A DNA stretch of 64,000 nt, from NCBI GenBank assembly GCA_947304245.1, contig CAMZAK010000003.1, positions 1 through 64,000 of the forward strand. Direction: 5' to 3'. Under the pieces are notes generated by a model, which did no database searches, had not been told where the DNA came from, and saw only the letters and a program-made list of their open reading frames with translations. Origin of the DNA: an uncultured Clostridia bacterium. GTDB taxonomy: Bacteria; Bacillota; Clostridia; Oscillospirales; Ruminococcaceae. Both the position numbers and the translations under genes were made by a program. Positions within the stretch are counted from its first letter, which is position 1. Each line of letters begins with the position of its first letter. Below, one piece after another: positions 9,269 to 18,326 of the stretch.

Positions 9269-9952
9269 TTATTGTTGGTTTAAAATTGTTGTTTCACAAT
9301 TTTTAATTAAATTTAACAAAGCATTACTGTTTTGTGGGAAATTTTTTTCCAAGGTTTTTGGGCTAATTAAGAGTTCTTTTAAAACATCTTCATTTTTTTT
9401 AAATTTAATATTAGCGTTAAAGTTTGCAATAGCTTCAGCTTTTAACATTTCTGCTTGCGCTAATTGGTTTGCAATATTATTATTTATTTCAAACATTTCG
9501 TTATTATTGTTTTTGTTTATTCTAAATAAAATTCTAAATGCTCTATAAACAGCAAAATTAAAAAAAGAGAAGATTTCTTCCATTATTGCAGTGCTATTAG
9601 TTTTTTTAATATATTCAATTAATATGTTTAATGAGCAGAATAATATTTTTTTCTTATAAATTAATTTAAAAGCTTTGGAGTTTAAATCTTTTTTTTCTTC
9701 ATTTTCTATGTTCAAATCTTCTATTGAGATTAAATTTCCTTGTCTATTCGCTGTTTTTCCCAAGAGATAGTCACATGAAACATCATAAAACTCTGCAACC
9801 TTTAAAACAAATGAGAGACCACATTCTCTAATGCCTTTTTCGTAGTGAGATAGTAAAGATTGAGAGATTCCTAAACTTTCAGCTGCTTTTTTTTGGCTAA
9901 TTCCTTTTTCCTTTCTTAATAATGATAAAATTCTTGGAAAATTAGAATTCAT
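9269..9952 (-). CDS. XRE-family transcriptional regulator
   Basis: About 227 residues. An N-terminal Cro/C1-type helix-turn-helix (about residues 5-60: KGISQKKAAESLGISQSLLSHYEKG, then VLKVAEFYDVSCDYLLGKT) is joined to a helical C-terminal region of about 150 residues that is not recognised. The reading frame opens 8 codons earlier, but AAGGAG sits 7 bases before the ATG at 9952. Divergent from murA. A 15-base imperfect inverted repeat in the shared upstream region (10070-10111) could be its operator. Target genes are not evident. Confidence 0.85.
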   Translation of the reverse strand: MNSNFPRILSLLRKEKGISQKKAAESLGISQSLLSHYEKGIRECGLSFVLKVAEFYDVSCDYLLGKTANRQGNLISIEDLNIENEEKKDLNSKAFKLIYKKKILFCSLNILIEYIKKTNSTAIMEEIFSFFNFAVYRAFRILFRINKNNNNEMFEINNNIANQLAQAEMLKAEAIANFNANIKFKKNEDVLKELLISPKTLEKNFPQNSNALLNLIKNCETTILNQQ

Positions 9953-10069
9953 ATCTTTACTCCTTAAAAATTGCAAAAATTACGCAAACATTTAATTATA
10001 TTTATATTATAACGAAAACTTTAAATTTTTAAAAAACTATATTAAGATTGATTTGTTTTATAGTAAACA

Positions 10070-10111
10070 ATTATAATCTATTTTATTTAATTTGTCAAAA
10101 TAGATTGTAAT
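10070..10111. promoter_or_regulatory. inverted repeat, possible operator between the XRE gene and murA
   Basis: ATTATAATCTATTTT (10070-10084) faces AAAATAGATTGTAAT (10097-10111), with one mismatch and a 12-base spacer. Flanking ACAAT/ATTGT extends the symmetry. The position between divergent genes suits an operator; no T-run makes it a typical terminator. Confidence 0.4.
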
Positions 10112-10274
10112 CATTGTTTTGTTGTATTTTAATATAAATTTTTGTTGTTTGTTAATCTTCATAATATCTTATAAATTGTCGATTTATTTGTATTTTTATA
10201 ATTTTGATTGATTTTTACTTTGGTGTTTGTTACAATGTCTTTTGGTTTTTCAATTTTTTTTTGGAGGTTTTGAA

Positions 10275-11525
10275 TTGGGTAGATTTATAGTAGAGGGAGG
10301 CTTTAGTTTAAAAGGTGAAGTTAAAATTAACGGTTCTAAAAATGCTGCTCTTGCAATAATACCAGCTACAATATTATCGAATGGCCCATGCTTATTGAAA
10401 AATCTACCGAATATTAGTGATGTTAAACTTTCTTTTGAAATTTTAACAAAAATGGGAGCGAAAATTAAAAAACAAGATGAGCATACTGTTTTAATAGATA
10501 ATACAACAATTAATTGTAATGAAGTGCCTTTTGAACTTGCTATGAAAATGAGGGCTTCTTACTATTACTTAGGTGCTTTATTAACTCGTTTTAAAGAGGC
10601 TAACGTTGCAATGCCTGGAGGGTGTAACTTTGGAGTTAGGCCCATAAATTTACATTTAAAAGGTTTTAAAATGTTGGGTGCAAATTATGAAATAGACGCT
10701 GGAATTATTCATCTTAAGGCAAAAGAGTTGGTTGGCGGAAAAATTTATTTTGATGTTGTTTCTGTTGGCGCTACAATTAATATTTTATTGGCTGCAGTTA
10801 AAGCAAAAGGAGTTACAATAATTGAAAACGCTGCAAAAGAGCCACATATTGTGGATTTGGCAAATTTTTTAAATTCTATGGGGGCTAACATAATTGGAGC
10901 AGGAACAAATGTCATTAAAATTAAAGGAGTTGAGAGTTTAAATTCTTCTAGTTACACAATAATACCCGACCAAATTGAAGCGGGTTCTTATATGGCTATG
11001 GCTGCGGTAACAAGAGGAGAAATTTTAATTAGAGATGTTACTTTAAAACATTTAGAATCTATTTTAAATAAGATGGAAACAATAGGGGTTAAAATTAAAA
11101 AATACGATAGCAGTGTTTTTGTTTCTTGCAATTGTGAACTTAATAAGGCAGATGTAACATCTCAAGCGTACCCTGGTTTTCCAACAGATATGCAACCTCA
11201 AATTACGGCTGTTTTAACCTTTGCAAAAGGGACTAGCATAATAACAGAAGGCATTTGGGCTAACAGATTTCAATATGTTGGAGAGCTTTGCAGAATGGGA
11301 GCTTTAATTACTGTGGACGGCAAGGTTGCTGTTGTTGAAGGAAAGCAAACCTTAAAAGCAGCTCCGGTTACAGCGTGCGATTTAAGAGCAGGAGCAGCTT
11401 TAGTTATTGCAGCACTTGGAGCACAGGGAAAGTCTGAAATTGAAAATGTTAGCTACATAGAAAGAGGCTATGAAAACATTGTTGGAAAACTAAAAGACTT
11501 AGGAGCCGTAATTGAAAAAGTTTAA
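10275..11525 (+). CDS. murA: UDP-N-acetylglucosamine 1-carboxyvinyltransferase
   Basis: 416 residues. It catalyses the first committed step of peptidoglycan precursor synthesis, transferring enolpyruvyl from PEP to UDP-GlcNAc in the cytosol. Visible are the N-terminal NGSKNAALAIIPATIL loop, the catalytic-cysteine loop GGCNFGVRPINLH (fosfomycin-target Cys present), and the AYPGFPTDMQPQ and GAALVIAALGAQG blocks. The frame is open from 10227, but GGAGG at 10263-10267 places the start at TTG 10275. It is followed after 47 bases by yycJ. Confidence 0.96.
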   Translation: MGRFIVEGGFSLKGEVKINGSKNAALAIIPATILSNGPCLLKNLPNISDVKLSFEILTKMGAKIKKQDEHTVLIDNTTINCNEVPFELAMKMRASYYYLGALLTRFKEANVAMPGGCNFGVRPINLHLKGFKMLGANYEIDAGIIHLKAKELVGGKIYFDVVSVGATINILLAAVKAKGVTIIENAAKEPHIVDLANFLNSMGANIIGAGTNVIKIKGVESLNSSSYTIIPDQIEAGSYMAMAAVTRGEILIRDVTLKHLESILNKMETIGVKIKKYDSSVFVSCNCELNKADVTSQAYPGFPTDMQPQITAVLTFAKGTSIITEGIWANRFQYVGELCRMGALITVDGKVAVVEGKQTLKAAPVTACDLRAGAALVIAALGAQGKSEIENVSYIERGYENIVGKLKDLGAVIEKV

Positions 11526-11572
11526 TGTTATTTAAAAAATTATTATGAAATAAAAAGCATGGTGGAAAAGTT

Positions 11573-12358
11573 ATGATCTTATACCCTATTTGCAGTTCTA
11601 GTAAGGGAAATTGTAGTTATGTTTCTAATGGGGAAGTTGCAATTTTAATTGATGTTGGAGTTGGTTTTAAAGCTTTGGTTAAATCTTTAAAACTGGCTGG
11701 GTTAGATGAAAAAAAAATTAGAGCAATTTTCATAACGCATGAGCATTATGATCATGTTAAAGGGCTTTATGCTGTAACTAAAAATTTAAATGTTCCTGTT
11801 TATTCTTCTAAAGAAACTTTAAAAGAGCTTATTTTGAAAAATTGTATTTATTATGGAACTAAAATGTTTGAAATAAATAAAAAAACAGCAAACATATTTG
11901 GAATTAATGTTTCTGCCTTTAATGTTTTGCATGATAGTGTTAAAGGGGTTAGGTTTAAAATTGAATGTGAAGGCAAAAAATTAGCAGTATGCACAGATTT
12001 AGGTGAAGCTTCTTTAGAAATTATTAATAATTTAAAAGATTCTAATTTTGTTTTTTTGGAATCTAACTACGATGTTAAAATGTTAAAAGAGGGGAAATAC
12101 CCCGCGATGCTTAAAAGAAGAATAGCTTCAAAATATGGGCATTTATCTAATTTAGATGCTGCTTTTTTAATTAATAACTTAATTAATTTTGGAGTTAAAG
12201 AATTTTTAATTGGGCATTTAAGTGAAAAAAACAACCTACCTCAAATTGCATTAAAAACGATAATATTACACCTAATGAAAAATAATAAAAAGTTTATGAA
12301 AGATTATAACCTTTACGTTGCTCCTGTTAAAAATAATGGCACAAAATATGAAATATAA
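11573..12358 (+). CDS. yycJ: metallo-beta-lactamase fold hydrolase, YycJ/WalJ-like
   Basis: 261 residues. The metal-binding signature THEHYDHVKG is near residue 58, with later ligands His (NVLHDSVKG), Asp (CTDLG) and His (IGHLSEKN). The N-terminal CSSSKGNCSYVS is typical of YycJ, a single-domain MBL protein reported as a 5'-3' exonuclease linked to DNA repair and cell-wall control. In many Firmicutes it follows the walRK genes; here it follows murA. The 600 bases downstream hold decayed copies of its middle part. Confidence 0.85.
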   Translation: MILYPICSSSKGNCSYVSNGEVAILIDVGVGFKALVKSLKLAGLDEKKIRAIFITHEHYDHVKGLYAVTKNLNVPVYSSKETLKELILKNCIYYGTKMFEINKKTANIFGINVSAFNVLHDSVKGVRFKIECEGKKLAVCTDLGEASLEIINNLKDSNFVFLESNYDVKMLKEGKYPAMLKRRIASKYGHLSNLDAAFLINNLINFGVKEFLIGHLSEKNNLPQIALKTIILHLMKNNKKFMKDYNLYVAPVKNNGTKYEI

Positions 12359-12479
12359 ATTTTTAAGAATTATGAATATATTTAAAATTGTTTTGGTTAT
12401 AAAAAAATTTTTTTAGTTGGCTAATGTTTTTGATATGATTTTAAATTAATTTTTTTAATTTTAAATTTTAATAAAACAC

Positions 12480-12965
12480 GAATTTTGTTTCTTATTTTTA
12501 TAAATAAAAAACAGCAAACATATTTTGAATTAATGTTTATTTTTTTAATGTTTTGCATGATAGTGTTAAAGGAGTTAGGTTTAAAACTTCCTGTGAAGGC
12601 AAAAAATTAGCAGTATGCACAGATTTAGTGGGAGTCTTTTAAAAAGTATTAACAGATTAAAAATTTTAAATTTTTTTTTAAATTTTTAAGAATTTAACTA
12701 TGATTTTTAGTATGTTGAAAAGAAGAATAGTTTAAAAATGTTATAAAATATAAAACATATAATTTTTAAAAATTATAAATATATTAATTTTAAAATTTTA
12801 ATTAAAAAAGGAATTTCAAATTAATTTTTTTATTTTTTAAAAAACAAAATTGTACAGATTTAAAAGGAATTTTTTTAAAAAGTGTTAATAATTTTAAAGA
12901 TTCTAGTTTTTTTGCATTTAATATTAAATTTTTTAATTATTTAAAATTTTTTGAAATTCAAAATT
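12480..12965 (+). pseudogene. two decayed partial copies of yycJ
   Basis: 12505-12645 repeats about 11878-12030 of yycJ, for example GGCAAAAAATTAGCAGTATG kept exactly. 12690-12740 repeats the TATGATGTTAAAATG...AAAAGAAGAATAG region. 12845-12930 repeats the ACAGATTTA...AATAATTTAAAAGATTCTA region again. All are in the same orientation as the gene, with many indels and stops. The second copy is more degraded than the first. No ORF remains. This accounts for most of the gap of about 620 bases before the tRNA genes. Confidence 0.8.
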
Positions 12966-12981
12966 AAAAGTTGTTAAAAAA

Positions 12982-13074
12982 TGGCGGAGAAGGAGGGATT
13001 TGAACCCTCGCGCCGGTTTTAGCCGACCTACACCCTTAGCAGGGGCGCCTCTTCAGCCTCTTGAGTACTTCTCC
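12982..13074 (-). tRNA. tRNA-Ser (anticodon GCU)
   Basis: 93-base cloverleaf with a long variable arm, as expected for class II serine tRNA. Acceptor GGAGAAG/CTTCTCC, G discriminator, encoded CCA, T-loop GGTTCAAATCC and anticodon loop CTGCTAA. Last of a three-tRNA cluster. Confidence 0.95.
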
Positions 13075-13083
13075 GTTTAAAAT

Positions 13084-13171
13084 TGGCGGAAAGGGTGGGA
13101 TTCGAACCCACGGTTTCTTACGAAACGCCGGTTTTCAAGACCGGGACTTTCGACCACTCAGACACCTTTCC
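13084..13171 (-). tRNA. tRNA-Ser (anticodon UGA)
   Basis: 88-base class II tRNA with a long variable arm. Acceptor GGAAAGG/CCTTTCC, G discriminator, encoded CCA, T-loop GGTTCGAATCC and anticodon loop CTTGAAA. Confidence 0.95.
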
Positions 13172-13196
13172 ATTTTAACATAAAACTAAATAAAAA

Positions 13197-13273
13197 TGGT
13201 GAGAACAGCTGGGATCGAACCAGCGACCTCTTGCATGTCACGCAAGCACTCTAACCAGCTGAGCTATGCTCTC
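13197..13273 (-). tRNA. tRNA-Val (anticodon GAC)
   Basis: 77-base cloverleaf: acceptor GAGAGCA/TGTTCTC with one G-U pair, D-arm AGCTCAGCTGGTTAGAG, anticodon stem CTTGC/GCAAG with loop GTGACAT, T-loop GGTTCGATCCC, encoded CCA. First gene of the cluster, behind a good promoter. Confidence 0.93.
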
Positions 13274-13286
13274 TTTAACATTTAGC

Positions 13287-13315
13287 ATTTTAACATATTG
13301 TTTTATGCTAGTCAA
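13287..13315 (-). promoter_or_regulatory. promoter of the tRNA cluster
   Basis: On the minus strand TTGACT (13315-13310) and TAAAAT (13292-13287) are separated by 17 bases and lie 14 bases before the mature 5' end of tRNA-Val. Confidence 0.7.
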
Positions 13316-13402
13316 GGAAAAAGCTATTTGTTTTATTTTATGGTTTTACTTTAAATTTATTTTTTGGTATATTGTAAATAGTTAATTTTAAAGGATTTTA
13401 AA

Positions 13403-14425
13403 ATGAAAAGAAAAGATTTTTATTATAATTTACCAGATGATTTGATTGCGCAAAAACCCATTTTAAAAAGAGACTCTTCTAAACTTTTGGTTTTAAATAA
13501 AAAAACAGGTGAAATTAAACATTTAAAATTTCACGATTTAATTAATTTTTTAGAGCCTAAAGATTGTTTAGTTCTTAACGACTCTAAGGTTATTTTAGCG
13601 AGAATTTTTGGAGTTAACGAAAAAACAGGAGCAAAACTGGAATTTTTGCTCTTAGAAGAAAAAGAAAAAAATGTTTGGAAAGTTTTAGCCAAACCTTCAA
13701 AAAGAGCTAGAATGGGAGAATTTTTTAATTTTAGTTATGGTTTAAGAGCACAAGTTGTTGAAGTTTTTGAAGATTTTACTAGAAGTTTAAAATTTTATTG
13801 CGATGAAGATTTTAATTTAATTTTGAGTAAGATTGGGAATGTGCCTCTTCCACCATACATTAAAGAAAAATTGGAGGATTCTAATAGATATCAAACCGTT
13901 TATGGGAGAGTTTTAGGCTCTGCTGCTGCGCCCACTGCAGGGCTACATTTCACGAAAGAAATGTTAGAAGAAATTAAAAAAAAGGGAGTTTCAATTGCTT
14001 TTGTAACGCTGCATGTTGGGCTTGGCACTTTTTTGCCGGTTAAAGAAGAAGAAATTGAAAAGCACAAGATGCATAGTGAAAGATATTTTTTAAAAGAGGA
14101 AGACGCTAAAAAAATTAATGAAGCTAGGCAAAATGGAGGGAAGGTTTTTTGTGTTGGAACAACAAGCTGCAGAACGCTTGAAAGTGTTTATTTAAAAAAT
14201 GGTAAAATTTGTGAAGACTGCGATGAAACAAAAATTTTCATTTACCCCGGTTTTAAGTTTAAGGTTATGGATTGTTTAATTACAAATTTTCACTTGCCAG
14301 AAAGCACACTTTTAATGCTTGTTAGTGCTTTTGCAACAAGAGAAAAAATAATGGATGCTTACAAAAAAGCAATTGAAAAAAAATATAGATTTTTTAGTTT
14401 TGGAGATGCTATGCTGATTATTTAA
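13403..14425 (+). CDS. queA: S-adenosylmethionine:tRNA ribosyltransferase-isomerase
   Basis: 340 residues. It converts preQ1 in tRNA to epoxyqueuosine using SAM as ribose donor. Conserved blocks include LPDDLIAQKP at the N terminus, GNVPLPPYI, YQTVYGRVLGSAAAPTAGLHF, VTLHVGLGTFLPV and TNFHLPESTLLMLVSA. Full family length. Adjacent tgt supplies the preceding step. A decayed copy of its region around residues 215-250 lies directly downstream. Confidence 0.96.
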   Translation: MKRKDFYYNLPDDLIAQKPILKRDSSKLLVLNKKTGEIKHLKFHDLINFLEPKDCLVLNDSKVILARIFGVNEKTGAKLEFLLLEEKEKNVWKVLAKPSKRARMGEFFNFSYGLRAQVVEVFEDFTRSLKFYCDEDFNLILSKIGNVPLPPYIKEKLEDSNRYQTVYGRVLGSAAAPTAGLHFTKEMLEEIKKKGVSIAFVTLHVGLGTFLPVKEEEIEKHKMHSERYFLKEEDAKKINEARQNGGKVFCVGTTSCRTLESVYLKNGKICEDCDETKIFIYPGFKFKVMDCLITNFHLPESTLLMLVSAFATREKIMDAYKKAIEKKYRFFSFGDAMLII

Positions 14426-14460
14426 ACAGATGACTAAAAAATTTAGAACTAAAAAATTTA

Positions 14461-14567
14461 GAAGAAAAAATTGAAAAACACAAGATGCATAGTGAAAGAT
14501 ATTTTTTAAAAGAGGAAGACGCTAAAAAAATTAATGAAACTAGGCAAAACGAAGGGAAGGTTTTTTA
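14461..14567 (+). pseudogene. duplicated internal fragment of queA
   Basis: About 105 bases repeat 14047-14150 of queA with only a handful of substitutions and one small insertion. Continuous identical runs include GAAAGATATTTTTTAAAAGA. It begins 35 bases after the queA stop, in the same orientation. No start codon, so non-coding. Low divergence implies a recent event. Confidence 0.9.
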
Positions 14568-14703
14568 TTTTAAAATATGTTTTTTATTAATATAATTATT
14601 CTTTTAAATGTGTTATTTTAGGTTTAGTAATGTGCAATTTAATTTATTTTACTAAGAATATATATTATATGTTGGTTTTAAAATTGTTTGGAAGGTTAAA
14701 TTA

Positions 14704-15843
14704 ATGAGTGAAATTTTTAAGGTTATTAAAAAAGAAAAGCAAGCAAAATTAGGAAGAGTTAAAACTGTTCATGGAGTTTTTAAAACACCATGTTTTATGA
14801 ATGTTGCAACTGCTGGAGCAATTAAAGGTGCGGTTTCTTCTTTAGATTTAAAGCAAATTAAGTGCCAGGTTCAGTTATGTAACACCTACCATCTACACAT
14901 TCACCCTGGAGACGAAATAGTTAAAAGTTTAGGAGGGCTTCACAAATTCACGGGTTGGAAAGGCCCAATTTTAACAGATAGCGGAGGTTTTCAGGTTTTT
15001 TCTTTGGCTAAAATTAGAGAAATTGAGGAAAAAGGTGTTTTTTTCAATTCTCATTTTAACGGCAAAAAAATTTTTATGGGGCCTGAAGAGAGCATTAAAA
15101 TTCAGTCTAACTTGGGTTCCACCATTGCGATGGCTTTTGACGAGTGCATTGCTTTTCCTTCAACTTATTCTTACACTGAAAAATCTTGCGAGAGAACCTT
15201 GCGTTGGCTTGAACGCTGCAAAAAAGCAATGGAATCTTTAAACAAACAACAAGACACCATAAACAAAAACCAACTTTTGTTTGGAATAAACCAAGGTTTA
15301 ACTTTTACCGATATTAGAAAAAAGCATATGAAGCAGATTGTTTCTTGTAATTGCGATGGTTATGCCATTGGGGGGCTTTCTGTTGGAGAGCCAAAAGAAG
15401 ACATGTTTAATGTTTTAGAGGAGGTTGTTCCTTTTGTTCCTTGTAATAAGCCAGTATACCTTATGGGGGTTGGAACATTGCAAGACATTTTAAATGCTGT
15501 TAGTTTGGGTGTGGATATGTTTGATTGTGTTATGCCGAGTAGAAATGCACGGCATGGCAATGTTAACAGTTGGCAGGGAGTTTTAAACATTTTAAATAAA
15601 AAATATGAGAAAGACCCAAACCCCATAGACTATGAATGCGGCTGTGTTGTTTGTAAAAACCATAGTAGAGCTTATTTAAGGCATCTTTTTAAGGCAAAAG
15701 AGATGTTGGCGTTTAGGCTTTGCACTATTCATAATTTATTTTTTTACAATAATTTTTTAGAGAAAATTAGAGAAAGTTTAAAAAAAAGAAGGTTTTATGA
15801 ATTTAAAGAAAGATTTTTAAATGTAATTAGCAAAAGAATTTAA
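14704..15843 (+). CDS. tgt: tRNA-guanine transglycosylase
   Basis: 379 residues. It exchanges guanine 34 of His/Asp/Asn/Tyr tRNAs for preQ1 (or queuine in some salvage lineages). Visible are the TDSGGFQVFSL substrate motif (about residue 92), GGLSVGEPKEDM, the nucleophile region GVDMFDCVMPSRNARHG, and the zinc ligands CGCVVC...H. RBS GGAAGG precedes ATG 14704. Likely shares a message with queA. A strong terminator follows. Confidence 0.96.
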   Translation: MSEIFKVIKKEKQAKLGRVKTVHGVFKTPCFMNVATAGAIKGAVSSLDLKQIKCQVQLCNTYHLHIHPGDEIVKSLGGLHKFTGWKGPILTDSGGFQVFSLAKIREIEEKGVFFNSHFNGKKIFMGPEESIKIQSNLGSTIAMAFDECIAFPSTYSYTEKSCERTLRWLERCKKAMESLNKQQDTINKNQLLFGINQGLTFTDIRKKHMKQIVSCNCDGYAIGGLSVGEPKEDMFNVLEEVVPFVPCNKPVYLMGVGTLQDILNAVSLGVDMFDCVMPSRNARHGNVNSWQGVLNILNKKYEKDPNPIDYECGCVVCKNHSRAYLRHLFKAKEMLAFRLCTIHNLFFYNNFLEKIRESLKKRRFYEFKERFLNVISKRI

Positions 15844-15860
15844 TGTTTTTTAATTTAAAA

Positions 15861-15896
15861 AACCAATCTTGCAGTTTTTGCAGGGTTGGTTTTCTG
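15861..15896 (+). terminator. intrinsic terminator after tgt
   Basis: 13-base stem AACCAATCTTGCA/TGCAGGGTTGGTT (15861-15873 with 15879-15891, two G-U pairs), a 5-base loop and a following T-rich tract, 17 bases after the tgt stop. Confidence 0.9.
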
Positions 15897-16043
15897 TTTA
15901 AAAAAGTGTTTTTATATATATTTTTGTTAACATTTTAAATTTTTCAGTTATTGACAATGTTTTTAAATTTTTGGTTTTACTATAGTTCTTAAGTCACCAG
16001 AGCTATTTTGCAAAATAAAATATGTTTAAAAGGGGAGTTTTTG

Positions 16044-18326
16044 TTGAAATATAAGCTTTTAAAACATGATGAAATTGAAAACAAAAAAGAAATTATTTTA
16101 AATGTTTTGTTTTTTGTTTTTGGTTTTATTGTAAGTCTCGGAAAAGTGGAAGGTTTTTTTGCTCCTTTTTCCATTGCTTTTGCAATGGCTTTGAGAAAAA
16201 AATATAGCATATTTTGTTTTTTAGGTGGAATTTTTTCAATAACTTTATTTTTAACATCTGAAAATTTAATTTATTTTTTCATTTTAGTTTTGGGCTTTTG
16301 TTTTAAAATTTTTTTTAACCCCACTTCTAGTTTTAAAAATGCAATTTTTTGTGCTATTTCGTTTATAGTGCCTAATTTGTTTTTCATTTTACTTTTCCCA
16401 ATAGGGTTTAAAACTTTAATGTTAATTTATTTTCAAACGGTTTTATGTTCTTTCATTGCTGCTTTATGCACACAAAATTCTAAAGAGTTTAATTTAAATT
16501 TTTCTATTTTTAATTTAAATAATAAAACAGAAGATTTTTTAAAAATTTTTGCAATAATTTTAGTAACTTTAGTTTCTTTATGCAATGTTGACATTTTGAA
16601 TTTTAACTTTGGAAGGTTTGTTGCTAGTTTTTTTGCAATTGAGTTTTTCTTAATTTATGGTTTTAATTATTCAGCAATTTTTGGGGTTGTTGCCACAATT
16701 TCTTTTGCACTTTTTGACAAAGATTTTGCTAAGTATGGTGTTATTTTGTCTATTTCTAGTTTTTTTTCTGGTTTGTTTAAAAATTCTAGTAAATTTTTTC
16801 AACTAGCGTTGTTTATTCTTACATATTTTCTTTCTTGTTTGTTTTTTGGTGGATTTAGCTTACAGTGTTTGTTTGAAATTTTTTTCGCTTCAATTTTAAG
16901 CTTAGTGGTACCGAATAAATATTTTGCTAAATTAAGAAAAAGTAATGGAAATTTTAATAGTTTAGAAAATTTTAATTTAAACGATAGATTTTCTTTAAAG
17001 TTAAAGTTTGCTTCAGAATTATTACAAGATTTAAGAGAAAATGTTAAAAAATGCTCCAAGGTTATGGATTCTAAAGACTACTATAATAACTATAACAATA
17101 TTTTTGAAAATGTTTCTTCTGTTGTTTGCAAAAGTTGTGGGCTTAATAATTTTTGTTGGGTTAAGTCTTACAATGAAATAAGCCGGGCTTTTTGTGATGC
17201 TTCTCGTATTTTAAAAAAAACAGGTGGCTTGGACGAGGAAAATATTCCTATGTTTTTAAAGAAAAAGTGTTGTAAAATTTCAGATTTAATTAAATATTTA
17301 AACTATTCTTACAAAGAATTTATTTGCCTAGAGCAAAACAAGAGGCGAATTAACGAAGCAAGAGGAATAATAAGTGAACAATTTTTAGGCATGTCTGAAT
17401 TTTTAATGGATATTAGTAAAGATTTTAAAACCATTAAAAACATAGATTTTGAAACCAGTAAAATAATTTTAAAAAGTTTAAAAAACCAAGAATTTGAGGT
17501 TGAAAACGTTTATTGTATTTTAGATGAAACTGAAAAAATTAATGTGGATGTTTATTTTAACTCTATTTTAAAAAATGAAGATGTTGAGCAGGTTAATTTT
17601 ACTATTAATAAAATTTTAGGAAAGGAGATGAGTCATTCTAGTTTTTTAAAAGCTGGCAAAGGCTACAAAATTTCTTTTTTTGAGGCTTTTAAACATAATG
17701 TTAAGTTTGCAATAGAACAAGTGGCAGCTGAAGGGAACTCTTATTGTGGAGATAGCTACAATTGTTTCATAGACAGCAAAGGTTTTTTTCATGTTATTTT
17801 AAGCGATGGGATGGGCAGTGGTAAAAGAGCTTTTTTAGACAGTTTAATGACATGTTTAACGCTTAGAAGATTTATTGAACTAGGCTTTGGGTTTGGCTCT
17901 GCATTAAAAATTTTAAACCTTTCTTTTTCCATAAAATCTAAGGAAGAAACATTTTCTACTGTAGATTGTTGTGCTGTTAACTTATATTCTGGTTGTGCTA
18001 TTTTTAAAAAAGCAGGTGCCACAGCATCTTACGTTAAAAGAAAAGGGGAGGAGGGGGTTATTAAAATTATGAGTAAGAGTCTTCCAATTGGAATTGTAAG
18101 AGGTGTTGGGTTTGACTGCGAGAAAATAAACCTTTTTAAAGGAGACATTGTTGTTATGGTTTCTGATGGGGCAACAACTTCAGGTTTTGAATGGATTGGT
18201 GAAGAATTAGAAATGTTAGAGAAAAAATCTCCAAAATACATAGCAAGAGCAATTTTGGAGATGGCCAAACAAAAAGAAGACAAAAAGCACTCTGACGACA
18301 TTACTGTTATTGCATTTAGAGTTTAA
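16044..18326 (+). CDS. spoIIE: stage II sporulation protein E (PP2C-type phosphatase)
   Basis: 760 residues. The N-terminal third (about residues 20-300) is strongly hydrophobic with about ten membrane helices. A cytoplasmic linker with cysteine pairs follows, then a C-terminal PP2C-type serine phosphatase with DGMGSGKRA (about 587), TVDCCAVNLYSG, VSDGATTSG and HSDDITVIAF. In sporulating bacteria SpoIIE dephosphorylates SpoIIAA and so activates SigF in the forespore; it also localises to the polar septum. The frame opens at 16008, but GGGGAG (16032-16037) sets TTG 16044. In Bacillus it lies just after the divIC-yabR block; here it is 10 kb away. Confidence 0.93.
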   Translation: MKYKLLKHDEIENKKEIILNVLFFVFGFIVSLGKVEGFFAPFSIAFAMALRKKYSIFCFLGGIFSITLFLTSENLIYFFILVLGFCFKIFFNPTSSFKNAIFCAISFIVPNLFFILLFPIGFKTLMLIYFQTVLCSFIAALCTQNSKEFNLNFSIFNLNNKTEDFLKIFAIILVTLVSLCNVDILNFNFGRFVASFFAIEFFLIYGFNYSAIFGVVATISFALFDKDFAKYGVILSISSFFSGLFKNSSKFFQLALFILTYFLSCLFFGGFSLQCLFEIFFASILSLVVPNKYFAKLRKSNGNFNSLENFNLNDRFSLKLKFASELLQDLRENVKKCSKVMDSKDYYNNYNNIFENVSSVVCKSCGLNNFCWVKSYNEISRAFCDASRILKKTGGLDEENIPMFLKKKCCKISDLIKYLNYSYKEFICLEQNKRRINEARGIISEQFLGMSEFLMDISKDFKTIKNIDFETSKIILKSLKNQEFEVENVYCILDETEKINVDVYFNSILKNEDVEQVNFTINKILGKEMSHSSFLKAGKGYKISFFEAFKHNVKFAIEQVAAEGNSYCGDSYNCFIDSKGFFHVILSDGMGSGKRAFLDSLMTCLTLRRFIELGFGFGSALKILNLSFSIKSKEETFSTVDCCAVNLYSGCAIFKKAGATASYVKRKGEEGVIKIMSKSLPIGIVRGVGFDCEKINLFKGDIVVMVSDGATTSGFEWIGEELEMLEKKSPKYIARAILEMAKQKEDKKHSDDITVIAFRV

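Noticed and set aside
13320-13402. Possible preQ1 riboswitch before queA
   Set aside because: No H-type pseudoknot pattern or C-rich loop/A-rich tail was found in the short AT-rich leader; the same holds before tgt.
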